From: Candidatus Omnitrophota bacterium
Lineage (GTDB): Bacteria; Omnitrophota; Gorgyraeia; Gygaellales; Profunditerraquicolaceae
DNA: 40,319 nucleotides
Assembly (NCBI GenBank): GCA_028713155.1
Contig: JAQTPA010000009.1
Coordinates: forward strand, 1-40,319
Direction: 5' to 3'
Shown here: positions 7,867 to 15,207 of the stretch, piece by piece
How the letters are laid out: each line of letters opens with the position of its first letter
Position numbering within the stretch: position 1 is the stretch's first letter
Made by a program: the position numbers and the translations under genes
Notes under the pieces: generated by a model
Told to the model about the DNA's origin: nothing
Databases searched by the model: none
The model's input: the letters and a program-made list of their open reading frames with translations, nothing else

Positions 7867-7913
7867 CCATTTTATGTCTCTAGAAATCCCGAGCGACCGA
7901 AGGGAGCCGAGGG

Positions 7914-8798
7914 ATGAGTAAGACATTATTCGCTCCGGGCCATACCGCCTGCGCTGGTTGCGGCCAGTCTATGGCAGCGCGGTTGGTGCTGGATGCGGCC
8001 GGTCCAAACACTATTATCGTAAATAATACCGGATGCCTGGAAGTTTTTTCAACCAAGTACCCTGAATCCTGCTGGGAGGTTCCTTTTATCCACTCGCTTT
8101 TTGAGAACGCGGCAGCAGTTGCTTCAGGGGTTGAGTCTGCGGTAAAATATTTAGGCAAGGCCGATACCATAAATGTGATTGCCCAGGGAGGAGACGGGGG
8201 TACCGCAGATATAGGTTTACAGGCTTTATCGGGGATGCTTGAACGCGGGCATAATATTTTGTATGTTTGCTATGATAACGAAGCGTATATGAATACCGGT
8301 GTGCAAAGAAGCGGGCTTACTCCTTTTGATACCAATACTACGACTAGCCCGGTGGGTGCCGTTTCTATCGGAAACCTGCGTCCAAAAAAACCTATGCCTG
8401 AAATTGCCAATGCTCACGGTATTCCTTATGTAGCTGTAGCTTCCAGCGGTTTTGGCCAGGACTTGCAAAGAAAGGTAAAAAAGGCCCTTTCCCTAAAGGG
8501 GCCGAAGTATATTCAGGTGCATGTGCCTTGCCCCTTAGGCTGGAGGCATGAAACTAATATGACCATACAAGTCGCCAAGGCAGCCGTTGAAACAGGGCTT
8601 TATCCTTTAATAGAGTATGAAAACGGCGTTTTAAGCAGCCGCCGGCAGATCGCGCCTAAGCCGGTTGAGGAATATCTAAAGCTGCAGGGCAGGTTTAAGC
8701 ATCTGTTGAATAAGCCGGAAGAGATTAAAAAAATCCAGGAGATAGCGGATAATAATATAAAGAAATACGGATTAAAGGCTGAAGCTCAACAGGCTTAA
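7914..8798 (+). CDS. porB: Pyruvate (2-oxoacid):ferredoxin oxidoreductase, beta subunit
   Basis: 294 residues. It binds thiamine diphosphate and one [4Fe-4S] cluster: the cluster cysteines are in ACAGCGQ (near residues 15-18), NNTGCLEVF and the later VPCPLGW, and the thiamine-diphosphate motif starts at GGDGGTADIG and runs on to YDNEAYMNTG. These match the beta subunit of four-subunit enzymes. The ATG at 7914 follows a GA-rich stretch that supplies a ribosome site. The ferritin-like gene starts 21 bases downstream, so the transcript probably continues into it. Confidence 0.92.
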   Translation: MSKTLFAPGHTACAGCGQSMAARLVLDAAGPNTIIVNNTGCLEVFSTKYPESCWEVPFIHSLFENAAAVASGVESAVKYLGKADTINVIAQGGDGGTADIGLQALSGMLERGHNILYVCYDNEAYMNTGVQRSGLTPFDTNTTTSPVGAVSIGNLRPKKPMPEIANAHGIPYVAVASSGFGQDLQRKVKKALSLKGPKYIQVHVPCPLGWRHETNMTIQVAKAAVETGLYPLIEYENGVLSSRRQIAPKPVEEYLKLQGRFKHLLNKPEEIKKIQEIADNNIKKYGLKAEAQQA

Positions 8799-8819
8799 GG
8801 ATAAAAAAGGAGGTAGGAA

Positions 8820-9299
8820 ATGGGAAAACAGGCAAGGGCGATTGTGGAGTTAAGTTTAAAAGACCTGGTTAAGGATTTGAATAAGGCCTATTGCGACGAA
8901 TGGTTAGCTTTTTATCTTTATTGGTATATGGCCCAGATTGTTTCCGGTAAGGCTTATGAGGATATGAAGGAGATGTTAGAGAAGATAGCTAAAGATGAGT
9001 TAGAGCATGCTGGGGAAATAGCAGATTTGATTATGAAGTTAGGTGACCAGCCTATCGCTAACCCGATGGATATAGAAAAGAACGCGAATAACCCGTACCT
9101 TATGCCTCCGAAGAATACCGCGGATATTAATAGGATTATTCGTATCGTTACCGAAGCAGAGGCAGACGCGATTGAAGTTTATAACAAGATTGCCAAGAAG
9201 ACGCTCGGCAAGGATAATGTTACTTATCAGTTGGTTACGCATATCCTGGCGGAAGAAGTCGACCACGAAGAGATGTTTGAAAACCTGTTAGAAAGGTAA
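8820..9299 (+). CDS. Ferritin-like four-helix diiron protein
   Basis: 159 residues with the two EXXH-type diiron motifs of the ferritin superfamily: Glu 27, the E60-x-x-H63 pair, Glu 112 and E146-x-x-H149. It lacks the C-terminal rubredoxin domain of classical rubrerythrin, so it is closer to bacterioferritin or Dps-like proteins. Likely jobs are iron storage or peroxide scavenging. The consensus AAAGGAGG ribosome site 9 bases before the ATG suggests high expression. Its place between the oxygen-sensitive oxidoreductase and a ferredoxin fits a protective or iron-supply role for iron-sulfur enzymes; this is inference. Confidence 0.85.
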   Translation: MGKQARAIVELSLKDLVKDLNKAYCDEWLAFYLYWYMAQIVSGKAYEDMKEMLEKIAKDELEHAGEIADLIMKLGDQPIANPMDIEKNANNPYLMPPKNTADINRIIRIVTEAEADAIEVYNKIAKKTLGKDNVTYQLVTHILAEEVDHEEMFENLLER

Positions 9300-9312
9300 A
9301 AGGAGAGAAGCT

Positions 9313-9495
9313 ATGGCCAAGGTTTCAATTGATGCTTCTACATGTGTAGGGTGCGGTTTATGCGAGCAGTCCTGCCCGGAGGTTTTTGAAGTGCAGGGCG
9401 ACGGGGTTGCCCATATAAAGAGTCAGAATTGCGGAAGTTGTAATTTACAGGAGATAGCTGATTCCTGCCCGGTTAATTGCATTAAAGTAAGCTAA
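9313..9495 (+). CDS. Small [4Fe-4S] ferredoxin
   Basis: 60 residues with eight cysteines: 11, 14, 17, 21, 40, 43, 52 and 56. Cys 11, 14, 17 and the Cys-Pro at 52 fit the single-cluster ferredoxins of thermophiles and anaerobes. Cys 21 is at the position that can form a disulfide in those proteins, and the other three are extra. The natural role would be electron acceptor for the oxidoreductase encoded upstream. It follows the ferritin-like gene by 13 bases with an AAAGGAGAG ribosome site and closes the operon before a strong terminator. Confidence 0.9.
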   Translation: MAKVSIDASTCVGCGLCEQSCPEVFEVQGDGVAHIKSQNCGSCNLQEIADSCPVNCIKVS

Positions 9496-9507
9496 TTTTT
9501 AAAAGTT

Positions 9508-9545
9508 AGGGGGCGGTTCTATTTTTAGAAACGTCCCCTTTTATT
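9508..9545 (+). terminator. Bidirectional intrinsic terminator between ferredoxin and the SurA-like gene
   Basis: A GGGGGCGGTTCTA stem pairs with TAGAAACGTCCCC, followed by a T-run on the plus strand. Because the two genes converge here, and A-rich bases flank the other side (9496-9504), it can serve both strands. Confidence 0.85.
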
Positions 9546-10120
9546 TATTGCGCTTTTTTATTTAAGTCTATAATAAAATTCCGGAATTTTTCTTCTTTCC
9601 CTTTATCATCAAGGTTCAAGGAACCAGTAACCTGCTGATAAAGCTTATTTAAGATAAGGTTTGCGCGCATCTGCTCTTCAAATTCACGCGCCTTAAGCCG
9701 GAAAACGTACTGAAGCGTTTGGTTATATATCCTATTATCAAACCTGCCTTTATACCGGAAATAGGGGAGGTTTTCGATCGTCTGAATAACTTCCTTATCG
9801 CTGGCTTTAATCCCGCGCTTTTTGGCTTCGTACAGCAATATAAGCCGCTCCCAGGCCTGGGCTTCAAGGTTTAGGTCTTTGGCTACTTCCGGGAGTTTGT
9901 CTCCGTATTGCATGATTGCGGCAGTGGTTACGGCGCTGAGGGAGTCCCTAAATTCCAAATTTGATACTGCCTGGCCGAATATCTTACCCAGCGGCCGGCT
10001 TTCTTCGTGGCTGCAGGATGCCCCGCCAAAACCCCAGAGGGCAAAGGCAGGTATAATAATTAAGGCTAATCCTATCCAGATCTTCTTAGCTGTCTTTTTA
10101 TGGCGTAAAATTTTAAGCAT
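9545..10120 (-). CDS. Membrane-anchored SurA N-terminal-like chaperone domain protein
   Basis: 191 residues, the only gene on the minus strand. A basic N-terminus and one membrane helix (about 13-31, ending in WGFGG) resemble the anchor of PpiD. The rest (about 45-180) looks like a helical SurA N-terminal/parvulin-associated domain with the LEAQAWERLILLYEAKKRG pattern. No parvulin peptidyl-prolyl isomerase domain follows; the protein simply ends. It could be a chaperone-only relative of PpiD acting on envelope proteins. The ATG follows an AAGGAG ribosome site and a good promoter, so it does not look like a decayed fragment. Confidence 0.72.
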   Translation of the reverse strand: MLKILRHKKTAKKIWIGLALIIIPAFALWGFGGASCSHEESRPLGKIFGQAVSNLEFRDSLSAVTTAAIMQYGDKLPEVAKDLNLEAQAWERLILLYEAKKRGIKASDKEVIQTIENLPYFRYKGRFDNRIYNQTLQYVFRLKAREFEEQMRANLILNKLYQQVTGSLNLDDKGKEEKFRNFIIDLNKKAQ

Positions 10121-10145
10121 AGCTTCTCCTTTTAATTTTATGATT

Positions 10146-10173
10146 ATTATAATCTAAACTCGTGATATTGCAA
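10146..10173 (-). promoter_or_regulatory. Promoter of the SurA-like gene
   Basis: On the minus strand TTGCAA (10173-10168), a 16-base spacer and TATAAT (10151-10146) lie upstream of the ATG at 10120, with AAGGAG in between. It diverges from the PGK-fusion promoter about 35 bases away. Confidence 0.65.
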
Positions 10174-10206
10174 CCACAAATTGTCCTGTTTTGTAAGGTA
10201 AAAAAC

Positions 10207-10235
10207 TTGACAAAATCCGCTAAATATGTTATATT
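10207..10235 (+). promoter_or_regulatory. Promoter of the PGK fusion gene
   Basis: Perfect TTGACA at 10207-10212, a 17-base spacer and TATATT at 10230-10235. Transcription would start near 10242, giving a leader of about 175 bases. Confidence 0.75.
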
Positions 10236-10241
10236 TTTTTA

Positions 10242-10346
10242 GTTAAAGTAGAATAAATTCCCGGTTATTGGAGAATAGCCGGGGATATGCCACGTAATAA
10301 AAGGAATTAAGCCGAACTGATAAGGGTCAGTCCGGCTTTCTTTTTT
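10242..10346 (+). ncRNA. Structured 5' leader: candidate riboswitch, attenuator or small RNA
   Basis: The leader contains a 10-base-pair hairpin (10260-10269 with 10274-10283, loop GGAG, one G-U pair), a 25-base single-stranded linker, then an intrinsic terminator hairpin. The gene's ribosome site and ATG lie 60-70 bases beyond that terminator. The arrangement (promoter, structure, terminator, gene) is that of a transcription-attenuating leader. It matches no riboswitch class I can recall. It could equally be a short independent RNA. Confidence 0.5.
10309..10346 (+). terminator. Intrinsic terminator inside the leader of the PGK fusion gene
   Basis: AAGCCG and ACTGA (10309-10320) pair with TCAGT and CGGCTT (10327-10338) with one A-C mismatch and a six-base loop, followed by TCTTTTTT. 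It sits before, not after, the gene. Confidence 0.8.
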
Positions 10347-10416
10347 GTAGATATTGTAGATATTAAAGGAATTTAATAAAGTATTTAGTAATCACATTAA
10401 ACAGGAGGGTGTAAAA

Positions 10417-13400
10417 ATGTGGCGTAAGGTCTCTTCCGTTTTAATATCCCTGTGTTTAGTCTTCCAACAGCTTTCTTTTGCCAGCGTAGCAACAGAGCTT
10501 AATCTGGCCGGGCATTTAAGTAAGATACCCGGCGCCTTTACTGCCGAGAGGTTTCGGCCGGTGCACATCCGTTTTTTTTCTTATGACGCCCTGAATGATA
10601 ATATTAAGGTAATGCTGGATAAGGGCGATGCCAAAAACCTTAAAGAAAGTCAGATCAGCGCATCAACTCAGGAGTTATTAAATTATTTTTTAGTAGGGGT
10701 AAATCTTCCTAACGATAAGTTCTGGGTAAATCTACGCCCGGATTCCGAGGATAGTATTATAGATGATTATCTCGCCAGGACCGATGTGGGAAAAATCATG
10801 CTGGAAGCGGACCTGCAGCTAAAGAAAGATACCGCGCAATTTACCTCGCCGCAAACTCCCGAAGGAAAGGAATACTGGAGCAGGCTTTATCAAAAAGCCG
10901 AAGAGCTCTACGGTTATCAGGAAGTAAGCATTCCTACTTTGACTCGTCCCTGGATAGTCCCCAATGAAATAATTGTCCGCGAGTCCAAAGACAGCGCTTA
11001 TATTTATAAAGCAACCTTAAAGGTAATGCTGGAGCAGGATTTCCTTAAGGACTCGGCAACCTATAATTTTAAAGATAGCCGGGCCAAGGCGCTTAATGAA
11101 TATTCTTCTCAATTAATCCGCGAACTAATCATACCTAAATTAACTAAAGAAGTTAATCTCTCTCAGCGTTACGCTGCCTTAAGGCAGGTATATTATTCCC
11201 TGGTCCTTTCGCGCTGGTTTAAATCCAGGTTTGCCAATCAAGCCGGTAAATACGCCTCGCGCATTGACAGGAAAGACCTTAGCGGTTTGCTTTCAGCGAC
11301 AGCCTGGTCCAAGTCCTCGTATTTTGAAGCTTACAAGAAATCATTCGCCCAGGGCGAGTATAATATCAAGGAAACAGTCCGTACTCCTACAGGGCAGGTA
11401 ATCCGTTCCTATTTCTCCGGCGGTATGGATTTTGCGACTTTGACCATCAACGGGGCCAAGACCACCAGCAGCCCTATGACAACCGCCCTGATGAAAGCCG
11501 GATTGGTTGCGCCGCCTAAAATGGCACCGGTGCAGGAAAATTCAAAGTTAAGCAGTAGCCCCATCATCCCGATAATAGACCAGCTAAACTCCCGCCTTAA
11601 AGACAAAAAAGTTCTTCTGCGGGTAGATTTTAATGTTTCCAATGCAAAAGGCCAGATAAAAGACACAATCAGGATTGAGCAGGCCATACGCACAATTATG
11701 TATATTATTGAAAATGGCGGGACACCGATACTTATCTCTCATAATGGCAGGCCGGGAGGTAAAGTGGTTAAAGAATTTTCTTTAGAGCCTATTGCTCAGA
11801 AACTACAGGAGCTCTTAAGGTCTAAAGGCTATAATACAGAAGTTATTTTTCAAAAAGATAGTATCACTGAACAGGGTTTAGCCTCAGGTTTAAAGGAACG
11901 CATAGTTTTAAATAAAATAAATCTCCTGGAGAATACTCGTTTTTGCCCGGGAGATGAAAGTAATGATGATGCTTTTTCCAGGGCCCTGGCAGGATTGGCG
12001 GACGTATATGTTTTTGATGCCTTTGGAACCGCTGAAAGGGTGCATGCCTCTACCGGTGGAGCAGCCAAATACATGAAGACAATAGCTTTCGGATACTTAA
12101 TGGAAAAGGAAACCCGCTATTTGGAAGGCGCTTTGCCCGTATTAAAAGGCCTGATTATCGGCGGTGGCCCAAAAGTAAGCGAAAAAGTACCTATGGTCAT
12201 GAGGGTAATGAATAATATACGGGCAGGAGGGTTTATCCTTATGGGGACCGGGCCAGTGGCAGCTTTTTTAAAGTTAAAATATAATATTGATATCGGGCAA
12301 AAGCCATCAGAGCAGGATTTAAAGGATGCTCAGGAAATTATCAGGATTGCCCAAGAAAAGGGGATAGAAATAGTTTTACCGGAAGATTTTATTGCTGTGG
12401 ACAGGAATTTAGCGGAGAAAGTTTCGGAGAAAAGCTGGTTAGACTTAAAAATTCTTCCTGAAGGCACAAATACCTATGAGGTAACCTTGGCGCAATTACA
12501 AACAGGATATATCATTGCTCCGGACGGGGAAAAAATACCTTCTTCAGACCTTTTTGTATATGATGTCGGACCCCGAACCGTAGCGGCATTTTCAACAAAA
12601 ATAGCGAACGTAGAAGCCAGGCGTTCTATATTCTGGAACGGCTCTTTAGGGGTAGATGAGATGCCCAATTTCCAGTCCGGCGCAATAGGGCTTGCCCAGG
12701 CATTAACTAAGGCCACCGAAAAAGGAGTCATAACTGTTGTCGGCGGCGGCGATACCGCGAACAGCGCTAAAAAATACCAGGCAAAAGTATCGCATATTTC
12801 TACCGGCGGCGGCGCATCATTGGCTGTTTTACAGGGTAAAAAATTAAAAGCCATTGCAGCTTTAGAAGAAATACAAGCTGCTATTTCAGGCCAGGAATCG
12901 GCCAGCTCGGCGATAACAGCTCAAGAATTTGAAAACTATGTTAATGAGCTGACCGCTTCTTCTAAAATTCTTTTGGGTAATAGATCTGACCTCTATGGGG
13001 CTCTTAATGCTCTTGGGGTGATTATTGCTTACAGGAATGACGAGCAGGGAAAAGAAAGGACAGAATATCAGCGCGCCGTTGGATACTTAAAGTACTTGCT
13101 AGATGGTACCAACATAGAAGACTTAAGTAAAGATAGTCTAAGCCCCATGAGTTTATTGGCGCTCGGGACAGAACTGGTAATGGGGAATGCCCAGGAGCAA
13201 GTAAACTACATCGAAATTATTGAAAAAAATGCAGCAGAAAATGGCAGGACTAGCCTATTAAACCGCGTATTAGCCCGGTTTATTTTAGCGGCAATACGCT
13301 ATATAGGTTATTTAGATAGCCAGGCTCATATTGTAGAGGCTAAAGCTATGTCTGAGAGGTATAGTTTGAATAGCCTGGAAGGTGTATTGGCCCGGTCTGT

Positions 13401-13914
13401 TGTGGGGATGAGCGGAGATCAACAGGCGGTCGGTGCATTAAAAAGAGAAATAACCGCGTTACCTAGGGATGATTTAAGAAGGATCCCGGTTTTAGCTGGT
13501 TTAGTAGCAATCGCCGATACGCAATCAGCCAGTTCAGCGATTACCGATAACAGTAAGAAGGGCGGTATTGATTTCAGGTCTGCGGCAATGGTAATTAATT
13601 ATCAGCCGATGGGTAATTTTGCCAGCCTGAACCCGAAACTCCCGGTCTTAAGCAAGATAGAACTAGCTTCTTTTGATATTGATAAAGAGCTTTCCGGAAT
13701 GGAAAAACTGGTAAATAACCAGATCGTTCCTTCCGGCGAGAGAATCAAGGAAGTCTTAGCTGCCTGTTCGCAAAAGGGAGAGATGGAGGTCAATAAAGAG
13801 CGCCTAATGGCATTACTGGTAAAAATAGGCATAGTGGAAGAGACCCAGTGCTGCCTACAGGAAGCAAGCAACGAATATAAAGAAGCGCTGGTACTGGCAG
13901 ACTCCTTAGCATAA
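10417..13914 (+). CDS. Exported-looking multidomain protein with a central phosphoglycerate kinase domain
   Basis: 1165 residues, against about 400 for an ordinary phosphoglycerate kinase. Order: secretion signal (about 1-23); a roughly 330-residue module (about 30-345) I remember from large Omnitrophota proteins; SSP-type linkers (TTSSP 349-353, SSSP 379-382); kinase (about 388-815); a SASSAIT linker (828-834); a helical segment; a second SASSAIT (1037-1043) and a helical tail. Kinase features kept are RVDFN from 401, SHNGRPGG, LENTRF, FGTAERVHAST (usual His before the Arg replaced by Glu), GGGPKVSEK, FWNGSLGV, GGGDT and STGGGASL, so activity (1,3-bisphosphoglycerate and ADP to 3-phosphoglycerate and ATP) is possible. 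An AGGAGG ribosome site precedes the ATG. It is monocistronic between its own promoter and terminator. Where the kinase part ends up in the cell is unknown. Confidence 0.88.
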   Translation: MWRKVSSVLISLCLVFQQLSFASVATELNLAGHLSKIPGAFTAERFRPVHIRFFSYDALNDNIKVMLDKGDAKNLKESQISASTQELLNYFLVGVNLPNDKFWVNLRPDSEDSIIDDYLARTDVGKIMLEADLQLKKDTAQFTSPQTPEGKEYWSRLYQKAEELYGYQEVSIPTLTRPWIVPNEIIVRESKDSAYIYKATLKVMLEQDFLKDSATYNFKDSRAKALNEYSSQLIRELIIPKLTKEVNLSQRYAALRQVYYSLVLSRWFKSRFANQAGKYASRIDRKDLSGLLSATAWSKSSYFEAYKKSFAQGEYNIKETVRTPTGQVIRSYFSGGMDFATLTINGAKTTSSPMTTALMKAGLVAPPKMAPVQENSKLSSSPIIPIIDQLNSRLKDKKVLLRVDFNVSNAKGQIKDTIRIEQAIRTIMYIIENGGTPILISHNGRPGGKVVKEFSLEPIAQKLQELLRSKGYNTEVIFQKDSITEQGLASGLKERIVLNKINLLENTRFCPGDESNDDAFSRALAGLADVYVFDAFGTAERVHASTGGAAKYMKTIAFGYLMEKETRYLEGALPVLKGLIIGGGPKVSEKVPMVMRVMNNIRAGGFILMGTGPVAAFLKLKYNIDIGQKPSEQDLKDAQEIIRIAQEKGIEIVLPEDFIAVDRNLAEKVSEKSWLDLKILPEGTNTYEVTLAQLQTGYIIAPDGEKIPSSDLFVYDVGPRTVAAFSTKIANVEARRSIFWNGSLGVDEMPNFQSGAIGLAQALTKATEKGVITVVGGGDTANSAKKYQAKVSHISTGGGASLAVLQGKKLKAIAALEEIQAAISGQESASSAITAQEFENYVNELTASSKILLGNRSDLYGALNALGVIIAYRNDEQGKERTEYQRAVGYLKYLLDGTNIEDLSKDSLSPMSLLALGTELVMGNAQEQVNYIEIIEKNAAENGRTSLLNRVLARFILAAIRYIGYLDSQAHIVEAKAMSERYSLNSLEGVLARSVVGMSGDQQAVGALKREITALPRDDLRRIPVLAGLVAIADTQSASSAITDNSKKGGIDFRSAAMVINYQPMGNFASLNPKLPVLSKIELASFDIDKELSGMEKLVNNQIVPSGERIKEVLAACSQKGEMEVNKERLMALLVKIGIVEETQCCLQEASNEYKEALVLADSLA

Positions 13915-13934
13915 TAGGTAGTTAAGCAGTTCTT

Positions 13935-13967
13935 AAAAGCCCCGAGATTAAAACCCGGGGCTTTTAT
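13935..13967 (+). terminator. Intrinsic terminator after the PGK fusion
   Basis: AAAAGCCCCG (13935-13944) pairs perfectly with CGGGGCTTTT (13956-13965), followed by a T-rich stretch. Confidence 0.9.
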
Positions 13968-13979
13968 TTGTATTTTTTC

Positions 13980-14008
13980 TTTACAAATCCGGATTAAGCC
14001 GTTATAAT
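13980..14008 (+). promoter_or_regulatory. Promoter of the small basic ORF and hisG
   Basis: TTTACA at 13980-13985, a 17-base spacer and a perfect TATAAT at 14003-14008. The expected start of transcription is about 14014-14017, at or after the first codons of the small ORF. Confidence 0.75.
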
Positions 14009-14010
14009 AA

Positions 14011-14151
14011 ATGACCGTGTTAAAAAGAACGGTCAAATTGAGGAGAGGCTGGGTTATTAACCCCCGCACGCGGGTGAAATCAAGCAAAAAGGTTTATTCC
14101 CGCCAGAAAGCCAAGCTGGAAGCAAAGAGGATAATCGATGGAAAAGAATAA
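14011..14151 (+). CDS. Small basic protein of unknown function upstream of hisG
   Basis: A 46-codon frame from ATG 14011 to TAA 14149, with about 18 Lys/Arg and a core reading [10 protein letters not shown] then [10 protein letters not shown]. The promoter geometry makes the GTG at 14017 a better start (44 residues, leaderless), because transcription should begin near 14015. The composition suits an RNA- or ribosome-binding peptide. The core vaguely resembles short 'INPxTRxxxxKKxYxRxK' hypothetical proteins I have seen, but I cannot name a family. It overlaps the hisG start by 14 bases. Two small hairpins, GGGTTA-T-TAACCC and CCCGCACGCGGG, lie within it, so a regulatory leader is an alternative reading. 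Confidence 0.45.
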   Translation: MTVLKRTVKLRRGWVINPRTRVKSSKKVYSRQKAKLEAKRIIDGKE

Positions 14152-15025
14152 GGCCTTAAAATTAGGTTTACCCAAAGGCAGCCTTCAGGAATCTACCTTT
14201 AAAATGTTCCGCAAGGCCGGGTTCAATGTCAGCCTGCCTAACGAGCGCTCATATTTTCCGTCGGTAAACGACGTTGAAATAAAGCCTATACTGCTGCGCG
14301 CCCAGGAGATGTCCCGCTATGTCCAGGATGGCGCGCTTGATTGCGGGATTACCGGCAATGACTGGATATTAGAAAACGGCTCAAGGGTAATCCGGGTTAC
14401 GGATTTGGCCTATGCCAAGCAGAGTTTAAACAAAGTCAGATGGGTTTTGGCTGTGCCCCTTGACTCAGGGATAAAGAAAATTAAAGATTTGGAAGGCAGG
14501 CGCGTGGCTACCGAACTGGTCAATGTTACCAAGGATTACTTTAATAAGAATAAGGTCAAGGTAGAAGTGGAATTCAGCTGGGGCGCGACTGAAGTCAAGG
14601 TAAGCGCGGGGTTGGTCGATGCCATAGTGGAGCTGACTGAAACCGGCTCAAGCCTTAAGGCCAATAAATTAGCTGAAATCGCTACACTCTGCGAATCCAC
14701 GACGCAGTTTATCGCTAATAAAAAATCTTACGCGGATAAATGGAAAAAGGCAAAAATGGAGCAAATCGCTCTCCTCTTAAAAGGCGCGATTGCCGCTGAA
14801 GAAAAAGTCGGGCTTAAAATGAATGTCCGGAAGGAAAATTTAAAGAAGGTTCTCTCCAGGCTTCCGGCTTTAAAGAAACCTACTATTTCCGGATTATCCG
14901 ACGATGGATGGTTTGCCATTGAGACAATTATAGATGAGAGGATAGTGCGGGTATTGATCCCGGCGTTAAAGAATGCCGGAGCTCAAGGAATAATTGAGTA
15001 TCCGTTGAATAAGGTAATCTATTAA
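14138..15025 (+). CDS. hisG: ATP phosphoribosyltransferase (long form)
   Basis: 295 residues, matching the long, hexameric form that carries a C-terminal ACT-like regulatory domain, so no separate HisZ is needed. It catalyses the first step of histidine synthesis, ATP plus PRPP to phosphoribosyl-ATP. Features include the N-terminal [19 protein letters not shown] and the PRPP-binding [16 protein letters not shown] region; the C-terminal domain starts near residue 220. Feedback inhibition by histidine is expected from the long form. No other his genes are in the window. PRPP could come from the prs gene further downstream. The start overlaps the small basic ORF. Confidence 0.95.
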   Translation: MEKNKALKLGLPKGSLQESTFKMFRKAGFNVSLPNERSYFPSVNDVEIKPILLRAQEMSRYVQDGALDCGITGNDWILENGSRVIRVTDLAYAKQSLNKVRWVLAVPLDSGIKKIKDLEGRRVATELVNVTKDYFNKNKVKVEVEFSWGATEVKVSAGLVDAIVELTETGSSLKANKLAEIATLCESTTQFIANKKSYADKWKKAKMEQIALLLKGAIAAEEKVGLKMNVRKENLKKVLSRLPALKKPTISGLSDDGWFAIETIIDERIVRVLIPALKNAGAQGIIEYPLNKVIY

Positions 15026-15028
15026 AAG

Positions 15029-15090
15029 TGCTTCGGCTGCGCTCAATACTTCGATTCGAAGCATCCTGAGCGAGCTAAGCGAGTCTAAGG
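15029..15090 (+). repeat. Imperfect palindromic intergenic element (REP-like)
   Basis: CGCTCA (15040-15045) and CTTCG (15049-15053) pair with CGAAG (15057-15061) and TGAGCG (15067-15072), continued by a GAGCGAGCTAAGCGAGTC tail. The element fills the gap between hisG and the next mini-gene and runs into its ribosome site (AAGGAGTGA). Such elements recur in genomes of uncultured phyla. Confidence 0.6.
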
Positions 15091-15099
15091 AGTGAGTGT

Positions 15100-15201
15100 A
15101 TGCCTTGCGGTAAAAAAAGAAAAAGACAGAAAATCAAGACGCATAAACGCAAAAAAATGCGCCGGCGCCTGCGCCATCTGAAGAAGAGGGCCTGGGGTTA
15201 A
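15100..15201 (+). CDS. AURKAIP1/COX24-domain mini-protein, ribosomal-type
   Basis: 33 residues starting MPCGKKRKRQKIKTHKRKK, with more than half Lys or Arg. This is the signature of bacterial AURKAIP1/COX24-domain proteins, whose mitochondrial homologue is the small-subunit ribosomal protein mS38; Bacteroidota examples begin with nearly the same MPCGKKR and THKRKK. A clear ribosome site, AAGGAGTGA, lies 7-15 bases before the ATG. It is too short for standard gene callers. The next gene starts 6 bases after its stop. Role by family: a stabilising peptide of the small ribosomal subunit. The C-terminus RAWG differs from the usual all-basic end. Confidence 0.8.
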   Translation: MPCGKKRKRQKIKTHKRKKMRRRLRHLKKRAWG

Positions 15202-15207
15202 AAGGCA

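Noticed and set aside
10347-10364. Tandem GTAGATATT repeat in the PGK leader
   Set aside because: Two 9-base copies only; could be chance in an AT-rich stretch.
12474-12854. 126-residue minus-strand frame within the PGK fusion
   Set aside because: Shadow of the kinase coding frame; no start signal and biased composition.
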